From Muribaculaceae bacterium (lineage in GTDB: Bacteria; Bacteroidota; Bacteroidia; Bacteroidales; Muribaculaceae), in the NCBI GenBank assembly GCA_009775355.1, contig VSPN01000001.1, forward strand, positions 62,001 through 126,000: a DNA stretch of 64,000 nt, given 5' to 3'. Each line of letters starts with the position of its first letter. The first letter of the stretch is position 1. Positions 29,638-38,012 of the stretch are shown in pieces. Made by a program: the position numbers and the translations under genes. The notes below the pieces were generated by a model that saw only the letters and a program-made list of their open reading frames with translations, ran no database searches and was not told the DNA's origin.

Positions 29638-29659
29638 TATCTGTGGATTTGTCGGTATC

Positions 29660-30034
29660 TTATTTGAGCTCAACCTCGGCACCAGCCTCTTCGAGCTGCT
29701 TCTTCAGACCCTCAGCCTCAGCCTTGGGAAGACCTTCCTTGATTGTGTTGGGAGCACCGTCAACGAGCTCTTTAGCCTCTTTGAGGCCGAGACCAGTGAG
29801 CTCCTTAACGAGCTTCACAACAGCGAGCTTGCTTGCGCCGGCTGCCTTAAGAACTACGTCGAAATTAGTTTTCTCCTCGGCAGCGGGAGCGCCTGCTGCG
29901 GGTCCGGCTGCTACAGCCACTGCAGCGGCTGCGGGCTCGATGCCGTATTCAGTCTTGAGGATCTCAGCGAGTTCGTTAACTTCCTTTACTGTAAGGTTAA
30001 CAAGCTGTTCTGCAAATGCTTTCAAATCTGCCAT
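29660..30034 (-). CDS. rplL: 50S ribosomal protein L7/L12
   Basis: A 124-residue acidic stalk protein that recruits translation factors. The N-terminal dimerization domain is followed by an Ala/Gly-rich hinge (about 35-50) and the C-terminal factor-binding domain with KLAVVKLVKELTGLGLKEAKELVD. The length is standard. It is 35 bases downstream of rplJ, and its end is followed by the attenuator-like hairpin before rpoB. Confidence 0.99.
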   Translation of the reverse strand: MADLKAFAEQLVNLTVKEVNELAEILKTEYGIEPAAAAVAVAAGPAAGAPAAEEKTNFDVVLKAAGASKLAVVKLVKELTGLGLKEAKELVDGAPNTIKEGLPKAEAEGLKKQLEEAGAEVELK

Positions 30035-30069
30035 TTTCGTATTTGTTTTTTTGAATTTTTAAACTTGGG

Positions 30070-30594
30070 TTATGCTTCTTTTTTGGAGAGAGTCTCAAGG
30101 ATGCCATGAAGCTTGTTGGCACCAGACTGGAGAGAGCTGATAACGTTCTTAGCAGGCGACTGCAGCAGAGCCACAACATCGGCGATAAGTTCGTTCTTGC
30201 TCTTGATGTTGGCGAGGGTTTCAAGCTGCTCCTCACCGATATAGACCGATTCCTCAACGAATGCACCCTTAAGCATGGGGAGCGTATCGTTCTTGTCGCG
30301 GAATTTCTTGATGAGCTTAGCCGGAGCGTTGCCGACATTGCTGAGAAGCAATGTGGTCTCGCCGTGGAGAAGATCATAAAGACCTGAGTAATCTGTCTCG
30401 CTTGCCTCAAAAGCCTTGCGGAGGAGTGTATTCTTGACACAGAGCATTTTGACGTCAGCACCGAAACATGCACGGCGGAGACTGCTTGTCTTCTCGGCAT
30501 TGAGACCGGAAGTCTGAGTCAGATATACACAGCTGTAGTTAGCCAGCTCCTCACTTATCTTGGCAATGATTATCGCTTTATCTTCCTTTTTCAT
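30070..30594 (-). CDS. rplJ: 50S ribosomal protein L10
   Basis: A 174-residue protein that forms the base of the ribosomal stalk and binds L7/L12 dimers through its C-terminal helix. The N-terminus MKKEDKAIIIAKISEEL and the internal VKNTLLRKAFE are typical. In many bacteria the L10-L7/L12 complex represses its own mRNA; here only 20 bases separate rplA from rplJ, so any leader would have to lie within rplA. Part of the rplK-rplA-rplJ-rplL order. Confidence 0.98.
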   Translation of the reverse strand: MKKEDKAIIIAKISEELANYSCVYLTQTSGLNAEKTSSLRRACFGADVKMLCVKNTLLRKAFEASETDYSGLYDLLHGETTLLLSNVGNAPAKLIKKFRDKNDTLPMLKGAFVEESVYIGEEQLETLANIKSKNELIADVVALLQSPAKNVISSLQSGANKLHGILETLSKKEA

Positions 30595-30614
30595 TTCGTT
30601 AGTCGTTATTAAGA

Positions 30615-31310
30615 TTATTCAGCGACCGACTTAGGCTCGACCTTGATGCCGGGGCCCATGGTGCTTGAAAGATAAATGCTCCTGATGTATGTACCTTTTG
30701 AAGTGGCGGGTTTAAGCTTGATAAGAGTGTTGATGAACTCTTTCGCGTTCTCAGCCATCTTCTCGGCCGGGAAAGAAACCTTACCGATCGAGGCATGGAT
30801 GATACCTGTTTTGTCGACCTTGAAGTCGATCTTACCCTGCTTTACTTCTTTGACAGCCTTAGCGACATCCATAGTCACAGTACCACTCTTGGGATTAGGC
30901 ATGAGTCCGCGAGGACCGAGGATACGGCCGAGGGGACCAAGCTTGCCCATTACAGAAGGCTGGGTGATGATGACATCGACATCGGTCCAACCCTCTTTGA
31001 TCTTCTGGATGTATTCATCGAGACCAACATAGTCGGCACCGGCTTCCTTAGCGGCAGCCTCAGCGTCAGCATTGCACAACACGAGCACTTTGACCTCCTT
31101 GCCTGTACCGTGGGGAAGCGAAACGACGCCACGCACCATCTGGTCGGCCTTGCGGGGATCCACGCCGAGACGGACATCAATATCGAAAGATGCATCGAAC
31201 TTCTCGAAAGAAGCCTCTTTCACCTTCACGGTAGCCTCGTTCAAAGTATATGCCTTCCCGGGTTCAATCTTCGCTAAAGCCAACTTTTGATTTTTTGTCA
31301 GTTTTCCCAT
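30615..31310 (-). CDS. rplA: 50S ribosomal protein L1
   Basis: A 231-residue ribosomal stalk protein near the E site. Typical motifs are LPHGTGKEVKVLV, PSVMGKLGPLGRILGPRGLMPNPK and GTVTMDVAKAVKEVKQGKI. L1 is usually a translational repressor of the rplKA mRNA. It is 14 bases downstream of rplK. Confidence 0.99.
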   Translation of the reverse strand: MGKLTKNQKLALAKIEPGKAYTLNEATVKVKEASFEKFDASFDIDVRLGVDPRKADQMVRGVVSLPHGTGKEVKVLVLCNADAEAAAKEAGADYVGLDEYIQKIKEGWTDVDVIITQPSVMGKLGPLGRILGPRGLMPNPKSGTVTMDVAKAVKEVKQGKIDFKVDKTGIIHASIGKVSFPAEKMAENAKEFINTLIKLKPATSKGTYIRSIYLSSTMGPGIKVEPKSVAE

Positions 31311-31324
31311 TTGTCTGAAGATTT

Positions 31325-31768
31325 TTAATTGTTCTCAGGGAAGTCCCCTTTGACGGTTATACCCATGCTCCTCGCAGTGCCAGCGACCATGCGCATCGCT
31401 GAGTCTAAAGTAAAACAGTTCAAATCCGGCATTTTGTCCTGAGCAATTGTCTTGACCTGATCCCAGGTGATCTCAGCCACTTTCTTGCGGTTAGGCTGTG
31501 CGGAGCCGCTTTTGAGCTTAGCGACCTCCTTGAGCTGAACTGCAACGGGGGGAGTCTTTACGATAAAGTCGAAGCTCTTGTCTGTGTAATATGTGATTAC
31601 TACAGGAAGAACCTTACCGGCCTTATCCTGGGTGCGGGCATTGAATTGCTTGCAAAATTCCATGATATTAATACCCTTAGAACCCAGCGCGGGACCTACG
31701 GGAGGAGACGGATTTGCAGCACCGCCCTTAATCTGTAATTTGATCTGTCCAGCAATTTCTTTTGCCAT
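31325..31768 (-). CDS. rplK: 50S ribosomal protein L11
   Basis: A 147-residue protein of the GTPase-associated centre. The Pro-rich N-terminal domain reads ANPSPPVGPALGSKGINIM, where substitutions give thiostrepton resistance in other bacteria; the sequence here is the ordinary form. The C-terminal rRNA-binding domain ends with AGTARSMGITV. It starts 70 bases after nusG. Confidence 0.99.
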   Translation of the reverse strand: MAKEIAGQIKLQIKGGAANPSPPVGPALGSKGINIMEFCKQFNARTQDKAGKVLPVVITYYTDKSFDFIVKTPPVAVQLKEVAKLKSGSAQPNRKKVAEITWDQVKTIAQDKMPDLNCFTLDSAMRMVAGTARSMGITVKGDFPENN

Positions 31769-31838
31769 TGTTCTACTTTGTTAAATGAGTTGTTTGTTGT
31801 CGTGAATTCGGATCTCCTGCTCGTAACACAGCCGGATA

Positions 31839-32396
31839 TCACACCCTCTCGACCTGGGAATTTTCCAGCTCCAAATCAGTGGGGCGGCCGAAAATCTTAA
31901 CCTCCATCTTGATTTTCTTTCTGTCGGAATTGACCTCCTTGATGACGCCACTGAACCCGGAGAAGGGCCCGAACGTTACCTTTACAGGTTCGCCTACGAG
32001 ATAGTCATCGACCGCGTCAGCAACAGGCTGACGCATCTCATCGGCAGTGCCCAGCATTCTTTTCACCTCTATCTCGCGCAAAGCCATAGGATCACTGTTC
32101 TTGGCGCGTCCGCGCAAAAAATCAATGACATTAGTAGTGTTGCGGAGCTCATATATTACCTCACCGGTGAGTTTTGCCTCAACAAAAACATAACCGGGAT
32201 AGAGGTTGCGCTCCTTCAGCACTTTCTTGCCATTGCGCATGGTGTAAACTTTCTGCGTGGGGATCAATACCTGCTCGACGTAAAGACCGAGATCTGTATT
32301 CTTGATGGCTGCATCAAGAATTTCCTTGACCTTGGCCTCTTTACCAGAAATGGCACGCAGAACGTACCATGCCTTCTTAACTTCAGCTTCAGCCAT
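31839..32396 (-). CDS. nusG: transcription termination/antitermination factor NusG
   Basis: A 185-residue protein with an N-terminal NGN domain that binds RNA polymerase (KKAWYVLRAISGKEAKV, NLYPGYVFVEA) and a C-terminal KOW domain (GEPVKVTFGPFSGFSGVIKEV) that contacts Rho or S10. The length is standard. The gene is 21 bases downstream of secE. Confidence 0.98.
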   Translation of the reverse strand: MAEAEVKKAWYVLRAISGKEAKVKEILDAAIKNTDLGLYVEQVLIPTQKVYTMRNGKKVLKERNLYPGYVFVEAKLTGEVIYELRNTTNVIDFLRGRAKNSDPMALREIEVKRMLGTADEMRQPVADAVDDYLVGEPVKVTFGPFSGFSGVIKEVNSDRKKIKMEVKIFGRPTDLELENSQVERV

Positions 32397-32417
32397 TGAA
32401 AACCGCGTTAGATAAGT

Positions 32418-32609
32418 TTAAAAATTAATACTGTACACTAATTCCATCAGCAAAGAGAAAACTTTGTCTACAGCCCAAATGAAGACTGCCAATATGACGG
32501 AAGCTATCAACACCAGCACGGAACTGTTGATCAAAGCTTTCTGAGATGGCCAGGAGACTTTGTAGACGAGTTCGTCGTAGGACTCCTTTATATCTTTAAA
32601 TAATTTCAT
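32418..32609 (-). CDS. secE: preprotein translocase subunit SecE
   Basis: A 63-residue single-helix form of SecE, the essential clamp of the SecYEG channel. The amphipathic N-terminal helix is followed by the conserved KVSWPSQKALINSS and one membrane helix (about 30-52). It lies between tRNA-Trp and nusG, the standard secE-nusG order. Confidence 0.96.
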   Translation of the reverse strand: MKLFKDIKESYDELVYKVSWPSQKALINSSVLVLIASVILAVFIWAVDKVFSLLMELVYSINF

Positions 32610-32622
32610 TTCACTTCTGTAT

Positions 32623-32698
32623 TGGCACGGGAAGAAAGACTCGAACTCTCGACACCTGGTTTTGGAGACCAGTGCTCTACCAACTGAGCTATTCCCGT
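32623..32698 (-). tRNA. tRNA-Trp (anticodon CCA)
   Basis: A 76-nt gene with acceptor stem ACGGGAA/TTCCCGT, discriminator G and an encoded CCA. The anticodon loop is CTCCAAA, giving CCA for tryptophan. D-arm (AGCTCAGTTGG) and T-arm (GTTCGAGTC) are normal. It lies between tuf and secE. Confidence 0.97.
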
Positions 32699-32758
32699 GT
32701 ATGGCGCGGAACTCCGGAACCGAAGTTCCGCGCTTGATAATTTTTTTTTAGGATCTGA

Positions 32759-33946
32759 TTAGTCCTCGATCACACCTGTGATCTGACCCGAACCTACTGT
32801 GCGACCACCCTCGCGGATAGCGAAACGGAGACCGTTGTCCATAGCAACCGGAGTGATGAGCTTAACGTCGATCTCAACGTTGTCGCCGGGCATCACCATC
32901 TCTACACCCTCGGGGAGAGAGATCTCACCTGTAACGTCGAGAGTACGGATGTAGAACTGGGGACGGTATTTGTTGTGGAACGGAGTGTGACGACCACCCT
33001 CTTCTTTCTTAAGGATGTAGACCTGAGCCTTGAAGTGATCGTGAGGTTTAACCTGTCCGGGGTGGCAGATAACCATACCACGCTTGATTTCATCTTTGTC
33101 GATACCACGAAGGAGAAGACCTACGTTGTCACCAGCCTCACCCTCGTCGAGGATCTTGCGGAACATCTCGACACCGGTTACGACAGACTTCTTGTCAGCA
33201 CCAAGACCAAGGATCTGAACCTCGTCGCCTACTTTCACGCGGCCAGCCTCGATACGACCTGTTGCAACTGTACCACGACCTGTGATCGAGAATACGTCCT
33301 CAACGGGCATAAGGAAGGGTTTGTCAACGTCACGGGGAGGAAGGGGAATCCAGTTGTCAACAGCATCCATGAGCTCAAGAACTTTCTCAACCCACTTCGG
33401 ATCGCCTTCGAGAGCACCGAGTGCAGAACCGCGGATAACGGGAGTGTTGTCGCCGTCATACTCGTACTGAGAAAGAAGGTCACGCATATCCATCTCAACG
33501 AGCTCGAGCATCTCTTCGTCGTCAACCTGGTCACACTTGTTCATGAAAACAACAAGACGGGGAACGTTCACCTGACGAGCGAGAAGGATGTGCTCGCGAG
33601 TCTGGGGCATCGGACCGTCAGTAGCGGCAACCACGATGATAGCACCGTCCATCTGAGCAGCACCGGTAACCATGTTCTTCACATAGTCGGCGTGTCCAGG
33701 GCAGTCTACGTGAGCGTAGTGACGATTTGCAGTCTGATACTCAACGTGAGCAGTGTTGATAGTAATACCACGCTCTTTCTCTTCGGGAGCGTTGTCGATT
33801 GAATCGAATGAACGGAGTTCGGAGAGGCCTTTTTCTGCGAGCACCTTAGTGATGGCAGCAGTAAGAGTAGTCTTACCGTGGTCCACGTGACCGATGGTAC
33901 CGATGTTTACATGCGGTTTGGTTCTTTCGAATTTTTCTTTAGCCAT
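32759..33946 (-). CDS. tuf: translation elongation factor Tu
   Basis: A 395-residue GTPase that delivers aminoacyl-tRNA to the ribosome. G1 is GHVDHGKT (19-26), G3 DCPGHADY, G4 NKCD and G5 GSAL. Domains 2 and 3 are complete (GRGTVATGRIEAG; PQFYIRTLDVTGEI). Only one copy is seen in the window. It is flanked by four upstream tRNA genes and a downstream tRNA-Trp, so tRNA processing probably defines its mRNA ends. Confidence 0.99.
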   Translation of the reverse strand: MAKEKFERTKPHVNIGTIGHVDHGKTTLTAAITKVLAEKGLSELRSFDSIDNAPEEKERGITINTAHVEYQTANRHYAHVDCPGHADYVKNMVTGAAQMDGAIIVVAATDGPMPQTREHILLARQVNVPRLVVFMNKCDQVDDEEMLELVEMDMRDLLSQYEYDGDNTPVIRGSALGALEGDPKWVEKVLELMDAVDNWIPLPPRDVDKPFLMPVEDVFSITGRGTVATGRIEAGRVKVGDEVQILGLGADKKSVVTGVEMFRKILDEGEAGDNVGLLLRGIDKDEIKRGMVICHPGQVKPHDHFKAQVYILKKEEGGRHTPFHNKYRPQFYIRTLDVTGEISLPEGVEMVMPGDNVEIDVKLITPVAMDNGLRFAIREGGRTVGSGQITGVIED

Positions 33947-34007
33947 AGTCTTGTGCTATTATTTTGTATTTGTTAATTCTCGTCTTCTCGAGGAGAGAGA
34001 CCATTAG

Positions 34008-34079
<72 letters not shown>

Positions 34080-34087
34080 AAGATTTG

Positions 34088-34160
34088 AGCGGAAGACGAG
34101 GTTCGAACTCGCGACCCTTAGCTTGGAAGGCTAATGCTCTACCAACTGAGCTACTTCCGC
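34088..34160 (-). tRNA. tRNA-Gly (anticodon TCC)
   Basis: A 73-nt gene with a perfect acceptor stem GCGGAAG/CTTCCGC and discriminator T. The anticodon loop CTTCCAA gives TCC, reading GGA/GGG. CCA is not encoded. It lies 8 bases upstream of tRNA-Thr(GGT). Confidence 0.96.
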
Positions 34161-34181
34161 AAATGCCGTCACCGGCGTGAG

Positions 34182-34267
34182 TGGTGGGTGGAGATGGATT
34201 CGAACCACCGTAGGCATAAGCCAGCAGATTTACAGTCTGCCCCATTTGGCCACTCTGGTATCCACCC
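34182..34267 (-). tRNA. tRNA-Tyr (anticodon GTA)
   Basis: An 86-nt class II tRNA with a long variable arm, acceptor stem GGGTGGA/TCCACCC, discriminator A and an encoded CCA. The anticodon loop CTGTAAA gives GTA. Confidence 0.97.
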
Positions 34268-34274
34268 TTGGGGG

Positions 34275-34348
34275 AGCCTCTTGTCGGATTCGAACCAACG
34301 ACCCCGAGATTACAAATCACGTGCTCTGGCCAACTGAGCTAAAGAGGC
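34275..34348 (-). tRNA. tRNA-Thr (anticodon TGT)
   Basis: A 74-nt gene with acceptor stem GCCTCTT/AAGAGGC and discriminator T. The anticodon loop TTGTAAT gives TGT, reading ACA. It is the first gene of the tRNA-tuf transcript, about 45 bases below the promoter. Confidence 0.96.
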
Positions 34349-34391
34349 GTTTGAAACTCGCCGCGTTGAGTGTGTCAGCGAATTTCGAGTG

Positions 34392-34423
34392 CAAAGGTAT
34401 AACAATTTTCTGATGTATGCAAA
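34392..34423 (-). promoter_or_regulatory. promoter of the tRNA-tuf-secE-nusG-rpl-rpo cluster
   Basis: On the minus strand TTTG (34420-34423), a 20-base spacer and TACCTTTG (34392-34399) match the Bacteroidetes consensus exactly. Transcription should start near 34386, about 38 bases before tRNA-Thr(TGT). Confidence 0.85.
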
Positions 34424-34491
34424 CTATTTTTGCAAAAAATCGTTATTTTTTCTTGTTTTTTTGAGACGACTACTTTATCGGTTTACTCTAA

Positions 34492-36336
34492 TCACTCGAC
34501 AGTGACCGATTTAGCGAGATTTCGAGGCATATCGACATCTTTTCCTTTATTGATGGCGATATAGTATGAAAGGAGCTGAAGCGGAACTGATGTTATGATC
34601 GGGGTCAGGCATTCGGGCATCTCCGGCACCTCGAGCACATGGTCGGCTATGTTGCTGATGACAGTGTCGCCTTCAGTGACAATAGCCAGGATGTTGCCGC
34701 CTCTCGCCTTTACCTGCTGGACATTGCTGACGATCTTCTCATATAGATGATCCTTGGGTGCGATGATGACGGTAGGCATCTCCTGATCGATAAGCGCAAT
34801 AGGACCATGCTTCATCTCGGCAGCCGGATAGCCCTCGGCATGGATATATGAGATCTCCTTGAGTTTAAGCGCTCCTTCCAACGCCACAGGGTAGCTGTAG
34901 CCCCGGCCGAGATAAAGGAAATTGCGGGCATATGTGAAAATAAGCGATAGCCGCTCGATTCTGTCGGCGAGTTCAAGCACACGTTGCACGTATGTGGGAA
35001 TCTTCAGAACCGCTTTGCCCACCTGTTCTATCTCATCCTGAGTCAATGTGCCTCTAAGTTGCGCTATGGCAAGCGAAATGAGCGTAAGCACCATCACCTG
35101 TCCGGTGAATGCCTTTGTGGAGGCGACACCGATCTCGGGACCAACATGTATGTAGCACCCGGCATAAGTCTCGCGGGGAATTGAGCTCCCTACAACATTA
35201 CTTATGCCGAAGACAAATGCTCCCGCTTTCTTGGCTATCTGTATGGCAGCAAGCGTGTCTGCGGTCTCCCCGCTCTGGGATATGGCTATGACGACGTCAT
35301 CTTTATCGATCACGGGGTTGGAGTATCTGAATTCCGATGCATATTCCACGACGATAGGTATGCGACACATGTCCTGAAGCAGATATTTTCCAAGCAGACC
35401 GGCGTGCCATGATGTGCCGCAAGCGACAATCACTATGCGCTTTGCCCCGAGAAATTTATCCTTATGGTCGTTGATACCGTTGATTATGATACGGCTGCCA
35501 CGGTCGACCACCCTGCCTCTGATGCAGTCGCGCAGGGTGTCGGGCTGCTCGAAAATCTCCTTGAGCATGAAGTGCGGATATCCGCCCTTCTCGAGCTGGG
35601 ATATCGACATCTTGAGCGTAGTGACATCAATCTCAGCCTCGACATTGTCGAGATTGGTAATCTTGAGAGACTCTCCGCGGCGGATCTCAGCGATCTCGCC
35701 ATCTTTGAGATAGACGCATTCTTTAGTGTACTCCACAAAAGGAGTTGCATCTGATGCAAGGAAGAACTCACCATCCCCGATTCCGATCACAAGCGGACTG
35801 CTCTGACGCGCCGCGATGATCGTGTCGGGGTTGTCTTTTTCGAGAACTGCTATGGCATATGCGCCGACAACCTGTTTCAGAGCCTGACGCACAGCGGAAA
35901 GAAGCGAGCATTTATTCGTCAGGCGGATATATTCGATCAGCTGTGCCAGAACTTCTGTATCAGTCTCAGAGTGAAATGTACACCCGTGCTGTTCGAGCGC
36001 GTCCTTGAGAACCTTGTAATTCTCGATTGTTCCGTTATGCACAATGGCGATGTTGCCGTCTTCACTAAAATGCGGGTGAGCATTCGTATCGGAAGGTTCT
36101 CCATGTGTCGCCCAGCGAGTATGGGCTATGCCGACGCTTGAATCGAGATTCTTGTCAGCGCAGAACGCCTCAAGGTTGCTGACCCTACCTTTGGTCTTGA
36201 AAATATTGATTCTGCCATCTTTACCCACGAGGGCAACACCGGCACTGTCATATCCCCGGTATTCGAGACGATGAAGGCCTTTGATAAGAATATCATAGAC
36301 ATTCCCCTCTCCGAGGTATCCTACTATTCCGCACAT
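34492..36336 (-). CDS. glmS: glutamine-fructose-6-phosphate aminotransferase (isomerizing)
   Basis: A 614-residue enzyme making glucosamine 6-phosphate from fructose 6-phosphate and glutamine, the first step toward UDP-GlcNAc for the cell wall. The class II glutamine amidotransferase domain starts with the catalytic C2 (MCGIVGYLG) and has HTRWATHGEP. Two SIS domains follow (CGTSWHAG, SQSGETADT, GIEIGVASTKAFT-like), ending in AKSVTVE, the usual C-terminal loop. Length and start are standard. Its leader is about 157 nt from the predicted promoter and shows no glmS-ribozyme-like structure that I can recognise. Confidence 0.99.
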   Translation of the reverse strand: MCGIVGYLGEGNVYDILIKGLHRLEYRGYDSAGVALVGKDGRINIFKTKGRVSNLEAFCADKNLDSSVGIAHTRWATHGEPSDTNAHPHFSEDGNIAIVHNGTIENYKVLKDALEQHGCTFHSETDTEVLAQLIEYIRLTNKCSLLSAVRQALKQVVGAYAIAVLEKDNPDTIIAARQSSPLVIGIGDGEFFLASDATPFVEYTKECVYLKDGEIAEIRRGESLKITNLDNVEAEIDVTTLKMSISQLEKGGYPHFMLKEIFEQPDTLRDCIRGRVVDRGSRIIINGINDHKDKFLGAKRIVIVACGTSWHAGLLGKYLLQDMCRIPIVVEYASEFRYSNPVIDKDDVVIAISQSGETADTLAAIQIAKKAGAFVFGISNVVGSSIPRETYAGCYIHVGPEIGVASTKAFTGQVMVLTLISLAIAQLRGTLTQDEIEQVGKAVLKIPTYVQRVLELADRIERLSLIFTYARNFLYLGRGYSYPVALEGALKLKEISYIHAEGYPAAEMKHGPIALIDQEMPTVIIAPKDHLYEKIVSNVQQVKARGGNILAIVTEGDTVISNIADHVLEVPEMPECLTPIITSVPLQLLSYYIAINKGKDVDMPRNLAKSVTVE

Positions 36337-36498
36337 ATAAATTATGTTAGAGTTGTTGGCCGCGACTTTTCAAGCGCTCATGGAGGCTTGGGCTTTCACA
36401 CAATAATGATAAAATTACCAATAAGTTAGCAGTAAGATTCCAACATCGGCACCCCATGAGGCATATGTCGCATTAAACTGTTAACGTTAATTTTTCCG

Positions 36499-36530
36499 CA
36501 AAAGTACATAAAAAGCGTCAATTAACCAAA
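36499..36530 (-). promoter_or_regulatory. promoter of glmS
   Basis: On the minus strand TTTG (36527-36530), a 20-base spacer and TACTTTTG (36499-36506). The predicted start near 36493 leaves a leader of about 157 nt that includes the palindrome TTAACGTTAA (36481-36490). Confidence 0.75.
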
Positions 36531-36554
36531 CGAGCCTTTAACTTACGGCAAAAA

Positions 36555-36588
36555 AAAGCACAAAAAAAAGAGCCGGCGTCAGCGGCTC
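36555..36588 (-). terminator. terminator of the small lipoprotein gene
   Basis: The stem GAGCCG/CGGCTC around a 7-base loop (36570-36588) is followed on the minus strand by eight T. It lies 35 bases past the stop codon at 36623 and just upstream of the glmS promoter. Confidence 0.85.
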
Positions 36589-36622
36589 CCTGCAAGTCAG
36601 TGGTTTGTTTTGTGTATTCCCA

Positions 36623-37147
36623 TTATTTCACATCGATATCGACAGCCTCGCCGTCGCCTGTGGAAATCTCCTGTGCAGTATCGGTCAACGGCATATTTTG
36701 AATCATGCCGACTACAGCCGGATCACGCAGATCGGCACCCTCCCCTACCGGTAATGGAAAAGCCTGATATCTCGCATATTCGTTCACTTTCTTTTCATTC
36801 CCTGCGCCCATAGCAGACACATCGGTCTGAGACAGCGTATTTCTGAACTGGTCAAGATAAGTGTAGCGCGCATAGAGGTCTGCCAGATCACCAGTGGCCT
36901 TGACAGCAGCGGCTGTGGAGTCGCTGGGCTGTGCATTGATTATGTCAAAGTATTTCTGAGCCTCGGCCGCATACTTGCCGCAGTAGTCGATCATCGAGGT
37001 GTAATCGGCTTCAGAAAGAGTCTGGCCTCCGTCAATTTTAACTGACACTGCCGACGGATCTGGAATTCTGGAGCCGCACGACACCATTGCCAACACCAGA
37101 AGAAGCGTCATAACACCCTTTGATATCATAGTGATTGTAATTTTCAT
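36623..37147 (-). CDS. uncharacterized lipoprotein
   Basis: A 174-residue protein that I cannot assign to a family. It has a lipoprotein signal (MKITITMISKG, hydrophobic core, AMVSC lipobox with the Cys near residue 24). The mature part is mostly helical, with a conserved-looking YCGKYAAEAQKYFDIINA stretch, then TYLDQFRNTLSQTDVS. It ends in an acidic tail (GDGEAVDIDVK). It stands alone between the NYN-domain gene and its own terminator. Probably a membrane-anchored periplasmic protein; function unknown. Confidence 0.85.
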   Translation of the reverse strand: MKITITMISKGVMTLLLVLAMVSCGSRIPDPSAVSVKIDGGQTLSEADYTSMIDYCGKYAAEAQKYFDIINAQPSDSTAAAVKATGDLADLYARYTYLDQFRNTLSQTDVSAMGAGNEKKVNEYARYQAFPLPVGEGADLRDPAVVGMIQNMPLTDTAQEISTGDGEAVDIDVK

Positions 37148-37229
37148 AGTCGCGATTATTTAATTAATATCTTGATTGATATATTAATGTCTTCATGGAA
37201 ATAAAGGAACCCGGCTCACTGGTTCAAAA

Positions 37230-37880
37230 TCAGAAATTGTCACCCAGAGGATTTACTGCCGGCTCACGCAACTTATAGAGCAGCATCTTGCGCAACTGAG
37301 GATTGTTGTCTACAATCAATGATAATTCCCAGTGTTGCCCCACCTCGTCGCGCAGCATCTGCGAAGTATTGTCGACGTCGGTGATATTCCAGGTAAGCAA
37401 CACAGTCTTTATTTTCAGGGCTTTGAGTTTTCGGACAAGCATCTGATGGTCTGCATCGCCAGTTATCAGCACGACATAGTCGAATTTCCTGAATGTGGCG
37501 AGTTCGTAGGCTTCAAGAGCGAACCATACGTCAACTCCCTTTTCAAGAACCTCTGTCTGACCGTCACGCTCAACCTCCCTTAGGTGTTTGTAGTGGAATA
37601 CCACGTCATTCTCTATCAATGTATCCTCGAACTTGCGTTCGTTATACAGCAGATGCTTGTCATATGCCTCCTTGACACGAAACCGGCCTCTGAAATAGTG
37701 AGCCTCCGTTATCTGGCAATCCGATATGTCTAATCCCTCCTGCATGGCCAGTTCAGATGTGATATACTCGAACAGAGAACTGACCCTTATAATGGATCTG
37801 TCGCGAGCCTTGAGGGCGCGGTTGATCTTAGCGTAATAGCCGCCGTCTATGAACACTCCTATTGATAAAAAGCCGAGCAT
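37230..37880 (-). CDS. NYN-domain (LabA/DUF88-like) putative ribonuclease
   Basis: A 216-residue protein with a NYN domain, a PIN-like fold that usually cleaves RNA with Mg2+. Acidic residues expected at the active site are visible: D12 in VFIDGGYYAKI, the acidic cluster in KGVDVWFALEAYELA, and D-x-D in VVLITGDADHQMLV. The order of these motifs matches LabA/DUF88 proteins. No signal peptide or extra domain is seen, so it is cytoplasmic. The substrate is unknown. The next gene on the same strand is the lipoprotein at 36623, 82 bases away, which need not be functionally related. Confidence 0.88.
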   Translation of the reverse strand: MLGFLSIGVFIDGGYYAKINRALKARDRSIIRVSSLFEYITSELAMQEGLDISDCQITEAHYFRGRFRVKEAYDKHLLYNERKFEDTLIENDVVFHYKHLREVERDGQTEVLEKGVDVWFALEAYELATFRKFDYVVLITGDADHQMLVRKLKALKIKTVLLTWNITDVDNTSQMLRDEVGQHWELSLIVDNNPQLRKMLLYKLREPAVNPLGDNF

Positions 37881-37937
37881 GTGAATATTATTATGACTGC
37901 GGACGGAACTCCGGCCACATATGTATAACCTCCGGCA

Positions 37938-37972
37938 ATAAAAAAAGTTCGTCTACCTACCGGCAGACGAAC
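37938..37972 (-). terminator. terminator after the first M20C dipeptidase gene
   Basis: The stem GTTCGTCT/AGACGAAC (37947-37954, 37965-37972) with a 10-base loop is followed on the minus strand by TTTTTTTATT. It lies 41 bases past the stop at 38013. Confidence 0.85.
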
Positions 37973-38012
37973 CTATGAGTCTCGCGATTCGCGAAATTTA
38001 AGGTGTTTATGA

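Noticed and set aside
32975..33802. 275-codon frame opposite tuf
   Set aside because: Antisense shadow of EF-Tu; sequence is Val/Thr/His-rich without any domain pattern.
36337..36498. A glmS-type ribozyme in the leader of glmS
   Set aside because: The leader is AT-rich and lacks the pseudoknot core expected; the ribozyme is known mainly from Gram-positive bacteria.
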